Below are positions 63,101-64,000 of a stretch of DNA of 64,000 nucleotides, one piece after another. Position numbers and translations under genes: made by a program. This DNA is from Paenibacillus bouchesdurhonensis (GTDB lineage: Bacteria > Bacillota > Bacilli > Paenibacillales > Paenibacillaceae), in NCBI RefSeq assembly GCF_900155685.1, contig NZ_LT732548.1:2872294-2936293 (forward strand), given 5' to 3'. Every line of letters begins with the position of its first letter. The stretch's first letter is position 1. The notes beneath the pieces were generated by a model. It searched no databases. It worked only from the letters and a program-made list of their open reading frames with translations, and was not told the origin of the DNA.

Positions 63101-64000
63101 CTTGTCCTTGGAGGCAGCGGAGGGATCGGATTTGAAATCTCGAAGTTTTTGGCTAAGCGCTATGGCGCAAGGCTCATCCTCGTAGGAAGAAGTCCGATGA
63201 ATTTAGAGAAGCAAGCCCAGCTGGACTTATTGAATCGTCTAGGGGCAGGAGCAGCCTACCTGGAGGCGAATCTGCGGCAAACCGACGATACGTTGCAGCG
63301 GATTCGGGAACTATCAAAAAGCTACGGTACCATTGATGGGGTGATTCACTCTGCAGCAGATGTTGAGAATAGCCTACTCAGAAATATGACGCCAGACGTT
63401 TACCATCGTGTTGTAGGCATTCAAGCCACAAGCTGCGATCTCTTAAAGCAGATTCATCTTACGCTTGGCGTTAACAACTTTATTGTGTTTTCTTCGGCTG
63501 CGAGCTTCTTTGGAAGCCAAGGGGGGGCTAATTACTGCGCTTCAAATACGCTTAAGGATATGTTTGCGGCTGTATTCGCTAAGCAATACGGGGTAAACGT
63601 ACGGGTGATCAACTGGGGTTTATGGGGTCAAGTCGGTCTAGGCAAGGCTTTTGATAAAGTGCTGCAGCAAAAATTTCGTTCGGTCGTACCGATTGAGCCC
63701 GAGGAGGGGCTGCGAGCATTTCAGCGAATCGCTTCCGCGGATATAATTCAGGTTATGGCGACGACTGCCAGCGATCAATTTATCCGAAGTGAAACGGATT
63801 ATTATGGGCCGAGGCAAAATGCAAAGACGCCTTTGCGACAGGAGACGCATGACAAATTAGAAGATCAACAGACAACACGGGGACAAATGTCCATGAAAGA
63901 ACAGCTTATGCAGCGTTTAAAAGCAACTGCAGCTGCTTGCTTAAAGCTCGATCCTTCGTATATCCACGATAGGGTGCATTTGGGTGATTACGGCATGGAT
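51119..64000 (+). CDS. Trans-AT polyketide synthase 3: modules 3 to 5, with sulfur-type didomain (runs off the window)
   Basis: At least 4294 residues, open to the last base. GTG at 51119 is the start: an ATG at 51111 is stopped after three codons. Order: KS3 (35-458; C202), a carrier-like insert with GLEP (about 515-590), DH (H722, D887; HxxxG and P positions changed), ACP (S near 1045), GNAT/DUF2156-like domain (1124-1440), PLP beta-eliminating lyase (1465-1850; K1690), KS4 (1906-2324; C2072 in DTHCSSS), KR (GGIGGVG near 2748; DYSFSN), ACP (S near 3044), KS5 (3130-3561; C3306), KR (GGSGGIG near 4000; NYCASN), and the first half of an ACP ending GDYGMD just before its serine. Every KS keeps Cys-His-His. 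No AT is present. It lies 16 bases after PKS2. Confidence 0.93.
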   Translation, partial: MKVNSEDYIRLERAYHTILSLEQKLETSKLGASAEPVAVIGMACKFPGMIDNPLDYFRMLSQGKDVVGDIPDERWNFNEYDSELKSKIYCRKGGFISEPYHFDPLHFNISPMEAEFMDPQQRLFLENCWGAIEDAGYTPERLDNVRCGVYAGVVSNDYYTYLDSIPHKPEPYEVIGNYSSMLSARIAYFLNLKGPAITLDTACSSSLVAIHTACKAIQNGDSDMALAGGVTLYVTPRPYLLMCESMMLSKSGSGFAFDERADGFIPGEGCGVVLLKALSKAVRDGDQIYGVIRGTGINQDGKSNGITAPNALAQTELQLDVLKRFGLNPEQITYVEAHGTGTELGDPIELEALTNAFSKFTNKKQYCAIGSVKNNMGHLQAAAGVASLIKVLLGMKYECIFPTIHFEKSNPHIDFPKTPFYVNTSLQEWVTAGAQPRMAAINSFGFSGTNAHMIVEEYRQDEKAEPASYSVQPTLFLIPISAQNDQTLHTYVQELRDFVHASEQDVTVHKELCDQIVEMMATHLHVSVNEIDVFTDWDLLGLEPAELQRLLLEINNKLGISFALNDLVNLKNISMLVEQAVQTKELGAPSTFLANVAYTFQTGRIAMKTRQLFISRSTKELIKQCDAFLGGEAVHYPTSLPSEIAACKQAWESGEHSVQWQDLYDNMTLMPKRISAPTYPFTKQEYRLKPETRINSSSLTKINETIRFEHRITNSGRSKNGHQVNQVEIVSGAYILHLMLQTANEVLGEGINCLEQVHFKAPIYNENEKMVCVELRSRIDSQSAECLVLDMDSPHQQAYSIAELYKKPNDETLTEVRLPDSSEAVQMFERDTWYSFVAEQGFTYGDLYRTVEKIEVFKDEAVATIAASPQFADKEGHSFGFDPYLIDGAIQPVIALIKGDFSDQAMLLPHNIESLRLYRPLPRRFTSYMKRTNTIQEALHSWRCYIDLTVLDAENQIILQLKQLVVRVITKTEQALVSGGLKEGSEVTKSEICVATVRMETKERTKSKQLEAIQQYLIQSLADLLKVSASRIELDKSFPNYGLDSFLSLKWMSVLESEFGNLPKTILFEHFDIVKLSHFLQDHCPDKFAPVDDSSLEDPCEIESQSVILETEQNRQQQAMLISEQDLPMYPDEKNYIDNIIACYGMEGLAIARKDIAPQIFVGANRKSFFYVAERNGIVLAFLYHGQEAGLSELAHELTEYVNRSGKQVVFLLEQRLEAIKDRPIGAVEIGVLQRLERLPLDLKGKKYRHLRYAISNFEKSGDCRVEEYQMHSDFEIDRRIVSIIDAWSSTKQMVNPYINKVREQITTRSFPSMYRCFLTYLNHELVNIVIITPVPSRGGYLMDLEFYPATMPLGGLEYAILHIYKQLLKEGATFLSLGATFGVASAPEANSDSLWEEGLSELWEQGIFNGSGNYQFKNKFRTENCPLYLQRFTDTAPPSILDIIMFIANPVGVSESIQAIDDEVLARYDYNTLFVPHDKVAYDLLTDSWSELPWTSNQAVKNQTQVKSCTEAELIQRLRDYFPFPYVLPVSSGREAEGLLFGALPKTKPMIAQNIMFPTTVHHQVENGFHPIEIPVTPISALEGAADRAHLDLGRLQELLHAGNTAYVAVEIENNAAGGAAVTLEHLKEIRSLCDKTHTSLILDATRVLENALMATKQGLTPTSDWAPALEAAQQMLKLADYVVASLTKDYGSPIGGIVAVRDEETFEKMAQRAAAENHSLTEAERIMLHRALSDTNKVVDQAAKRVELVQKLGMQLKSILPIVFPIGGHCLLIDVKQIKGLAEVNYPAQAFLNWLYLTTGIRGGVHCGGTVPRQANQLVRLAIPVGMSEQEIQDIADRLIRAWVQEKNWRDLEAIHEDSGMYGVAKNRYRLRASAHTEASSKPFEAQRTAEGPAADKEDDAHLVAIIGMSGRYPQADNLEQFWTNLVNGQDAISEIQGDRWKLELFYDVDKKKVGANPCKWGGFLQNVDQFDPQFFQITPVEAEKMDPQQRLFLQTAWHAVEDAGYALSDLLKQTNHNVGVFAGATWSEYSYLADADQGFYPEVNLGSIATRVAYHLGFQGPVMTVDTHCSSSLSAIYLAYESIKNGTCKAAIAGGVNLSLHPNKYQFAKYFLSPTGRCHSFGANGDGYVPGEGVGAILLKPLKDAVAAKDHIYGVIRSVRMRHAGKTAGVHVPNPKSQAELIQETLEQARIHPETLSYVEAHGTGTDLGDPIEIEGLTQAFRQFTDKKQYCAIGSVKSNIGHAEAAAGISQMTKVLLQFKHKKLVPSLHSKALNPNIDFTNTPFYVQQEVSDWLLPKFDSQPRRAAISSFGAGGVNCHCIVEEYTSKALSTSVVNEVNQQRVFPLSAKSKTALAEYVKALLGYIKQAGQDAALTDIAYTLQIGREAFNERIVFIASSHGELADLCSCYLDGGKNAQMVVGSRSSKGRTSDAPVLISGETIERAASLWCEGGAVNWQECKGFEAGRRISLPVYPFAKERYWAPGTTTTAGEAKNMFLTDEAITADPGSSNDSVVYYRRALTPLETPLNRNQQKTNTLVIVFANDPDWVQQLKREGYTPILVSKGKHFERHAPDRFIIDPYVLAHYEAVWSSLFTEDSGANAQVLYLWGNEAKEQEWERYTKELIHPLLPLCTSLNKHALKKPISMVYGYVSDDSETNLFQHALEAFFKTIHLENHHLRFKLVDIDERTSFERNVIEELQDDIENVQVVKYRKQRRYTSYYEEFQADTKLRSEDGVLRTAGVYIVTGGIGGVGYLISQFLASTKQARLVLTGRTPNDANIDNKIAELRRLGASAIYMQTDVSRREEVQSLILAVKQAYGEIHGILHCAGVLRDAYFIQKTPEQFDEVAAVKILGTVYLDEYTSNEPLDLFCLFSSLSSVSGNIGQCDYSFSNSFMDQYAGYRERLRQQNQRYGQSVSLNWPLWEDGGMRIPETKKALLYEQTGLRGLSTEAGIEAFVQAIHSGYNQVLVTVGDREMIKHTLLGGMQKMELEADAEILQSPSNESEEAEAFICDLIKGWIVQCTKLPDYRIDIHTRFEEYGLDSIMIEHLIGELEQYFGKISPTLLFEYQTIAELAQFLAASRPEALRNHFKSSSSVNVGTENVPVVASAAQEIAVADPEEAAGKESEEIAIIGVSGAYPKAGNLEAFWTNLEQGIDCVTEVPQERWDWRDYYDQDPTQASNGKIYCKWGGFLDDVDRFDPLLFQISPKEAETMDPQERLFLQCVWDLMEHNGYTREGLAKKLPRDKGADVGVYVGVTTNSYQLLGHEQWEKGSSIVPTSLPWSIPNRVSYFYNFNGPSIPVDTACSSSLVAIHMACESLRNKECKMAIAGGVNLYFHPSKYLAMCQLGMLSKTGKCHAFGDQADGFVPGEGIGAVLLKPLKQAEEDGDEIWGIIKGTSINHGGRTNGYKVPSPHSQAMLIKKAIEQAQIDPSTINYLEAHGTGTSLGDPIEIEGLTQAYREYSVDHQYCSIGSVKSNIGHAESAAGIASLTKVLLQMKHKKLVPSLHANQLNKHIAFEDTPFKVQTESETWHPVREGQPLRAAISSFGAGGVNAHLILESYAASKEKYKPIESDLSRGEESMKPEHIFIYSARNKERLDALLEQHLDWLCMQPSGEVSLEDLSYTLLCSREEMEERIAFVAFSQESLKESLRSHLNGWSLPIGCAVFAGNKHDRNKQEHPLSDRRRKELIRSLLLNHELKQAAAFWVAGETLDWSVLFEGRKPRKQSLPTYVPARDSYWVTPKEKQPLLCLTADWIACDVPSGESSAVSRSEHHIMLVGTKAQARYWPVFEQHYESSRITKVYLSNRNYCVNPNHFEVDITMGEPDFSIVATPQAVDTIYFMGGMSDEVNSGSMEQTYEQKHNEGALALIGLIKVFHDSCTLKVVTSGSMPVPGYEFCFDNIHASAIAGITKTIPLEFPAVNVMHIDLQFAHNDIRTESETTEELLTAMKETYNADYPYVAYRSGKRYRRALIKAELGKQEAFEPVIKAHGTYLVLGGSGGIGFEISKFLAKRYGARLILVGRSPMNLEKQAQLDLLNRLGAGAAYLEANLRQTDDTLQRIRELSKSYGTIDGVIHSAADVENSLLRNMTPDVYHRVVGIQATSCDLLKQIHLTLGVNNFIVFSSAASFFGSQGGANYCASNTLKDMFAAVFAKQYGVNVRVINWGLWGQVGLGKAFDKVLQQKFRSVVPIEPEEGLRAFQRIASADIIQVMATTASDQFIRSETDYYGPRQNAKTPLRQETHDKLEDQQTTRGQMSMKEQLMQRLKATAAACLKLDPSYIHDRVHLGDYGMD
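52661..52890 (+). other. Carrier-protein-like insert without serine in PKS3
   Basis: Residues about 515-590 of PKS3 read like an acyl carrier domain: a first helix CDQIVEMMATHLHV, then TDWDLLGLEPAELQRLLLEI, then LKNISMLVEQA. The phosphopantetheine position GLDS is GLEP, so no arm can attach. It splits the KS3 post-linker between the ISAQN segment and ANVAYTFQTGRIAM. Confidence 0.65.
54488..55438 (+). other. GNAT/DUF2156-like domain inside PKS3
   Basis: Residues about 1124-1440 do not match any standard PKS domain. The second half resembles the C-terminal GNAT-type fold of phosphatidylglycerol lysyltransferases (DUF2156): RGGYLMDLEFYPATMPLGG, then LEYAILHIYKQLLKEGATF, LSLGATFGV, and a closing GNYQFKNKFRTENCPLYLQR, the FKxKF signature. 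It directly precedes the PLP lyase domain. By position it corresponds to the DUF of leinamycin-type DUF-SH didomains; its exact reaction is not known. Confidence 0.65.
55511..56668 (+). other. PLP-dependent beta-eliminating lyase domain inside PKS3 (SH-like)
   Basis: Residues about 1465-1850 match tyrosine phenol-lyase/tryptophanase end to end: a DKVAYDLLTDS start, VLPVSSGREAEGLLF, NAAGGAAVTLEHLKEIRSLC, LILDATRVLENA, VVASLTKDYGSPIGGIVAVR with PLP lysine K1690, FPIGGHCLLIDV, YPAQAFLNWLYLTTGIRGG and ANQLVRLAIPVGMSE. These enzymes split C-S, C-C or C-C(indole) bonds beta to an amino acid. A cysteine or thiocysteine lyase role, releasing a thiol on the chain, is inferred from context. Confidence 0.88.

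Noticed and set aside
1..64000. CRISPR arrays, tRNA or rRNA genes, insertion sequences, prophage or attachment sites
   Set aside because: I saw no regularly spaced repeats, cloverleaf sequences, ribosomal RNA stretches, transposase motifs or phage genes in the window.

Overview
The window looks like a chromosomal piece of a spore-forming Firmicute, most likely a Paenibacillus or close relative. It carries the spore-germination pair cwlJ-gerQ, a Bacillus-type alkA/adaA-adaB repair locus, cysJI, many TTG/GTG starts behind strong GGAGG-type ribosome binding sites, and moderate G+C.

Bases 1 to about 22,850 are ordinary chromosome in short transcription units separated by intrinsic terminators. 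In order they hold: the end of a DUF2500 gene; an FAD oxidoreductase; cwlJ and gerQ; a CNNM/CBS hemolysin-family membrane protein; a sigma factor with a DUF4367 partner; an MFS transporter and a small membrane protein; an M29 aminopeptidase; a KtrB-type potassium channel subunit; a small conserved protein; an AI-2E family permease; two unrecognised proteins and an AIM24-like protein; the alkA/adaA/adaB DNA alkylation repair locus; a secreted family 3 pectate lyase; a TipAS-type MerR regulator; a stretch of apparently structured RNA; and the assimilatory sulfite reductase cysJI.

From about 23,200 to the right edge lies one very large biosynthetic operon, all on the + strand. It opens with a NusG paralogue of the LoaP type, followed by a leader that holds a hairpin and a strong intrinsic terminator. 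That is the arrangement expected for processive antitermination of a long polyketide operon. Next come a short-chain dehydrogenase, a condensation-domain-like acyltransferase, a three-gene ABC exporter, an asparagine-synthetase homologue without its glutaminase cysteine, a methyltransferase, a free acyl carrier protein, and a trans-acting AT-AT-ER protein. Three giant polyketide synthase (PKS) genes follow: 3178 aa, 2049 aa, and more than 4294 aa running off the window.

Domain order as read: PKS1 = MaoC-KR-FkbH-ACP (loading), KS-DH-KR-MT-ACP. PKS2 = KS-(dead AT)-DH-ER-KR-ACP. PKS3 = KS-(dead carrier-like insert)-DH-ACP-GNAT/DUF2156-like-PLP beta-eliminating lyase, KS-KR-ACP, KS-KR-ACP (cut at the active-site serine). 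No live AT is built into any module, so the free AT-AT-ER protein must load them: this is a trans-AT PKS.

The most interesting element is the acyltransferase-fold domain plus tyrosine-phenol-lyase/tryptophanase-like domain inside PKS3. This pairing resembles the DUF-SH (cysteine/thiocysteine lyase) didomain of leinamycin-family synthases, which installs sulfur on a polyketide chain. If it works the same way, the window encodes a sulfur-containing trans-AT polyketide from a Firmicute, started from a three-carbon glycerate-derived unit. The end of the assembly line, including release and tailoring, lies beyond the window.
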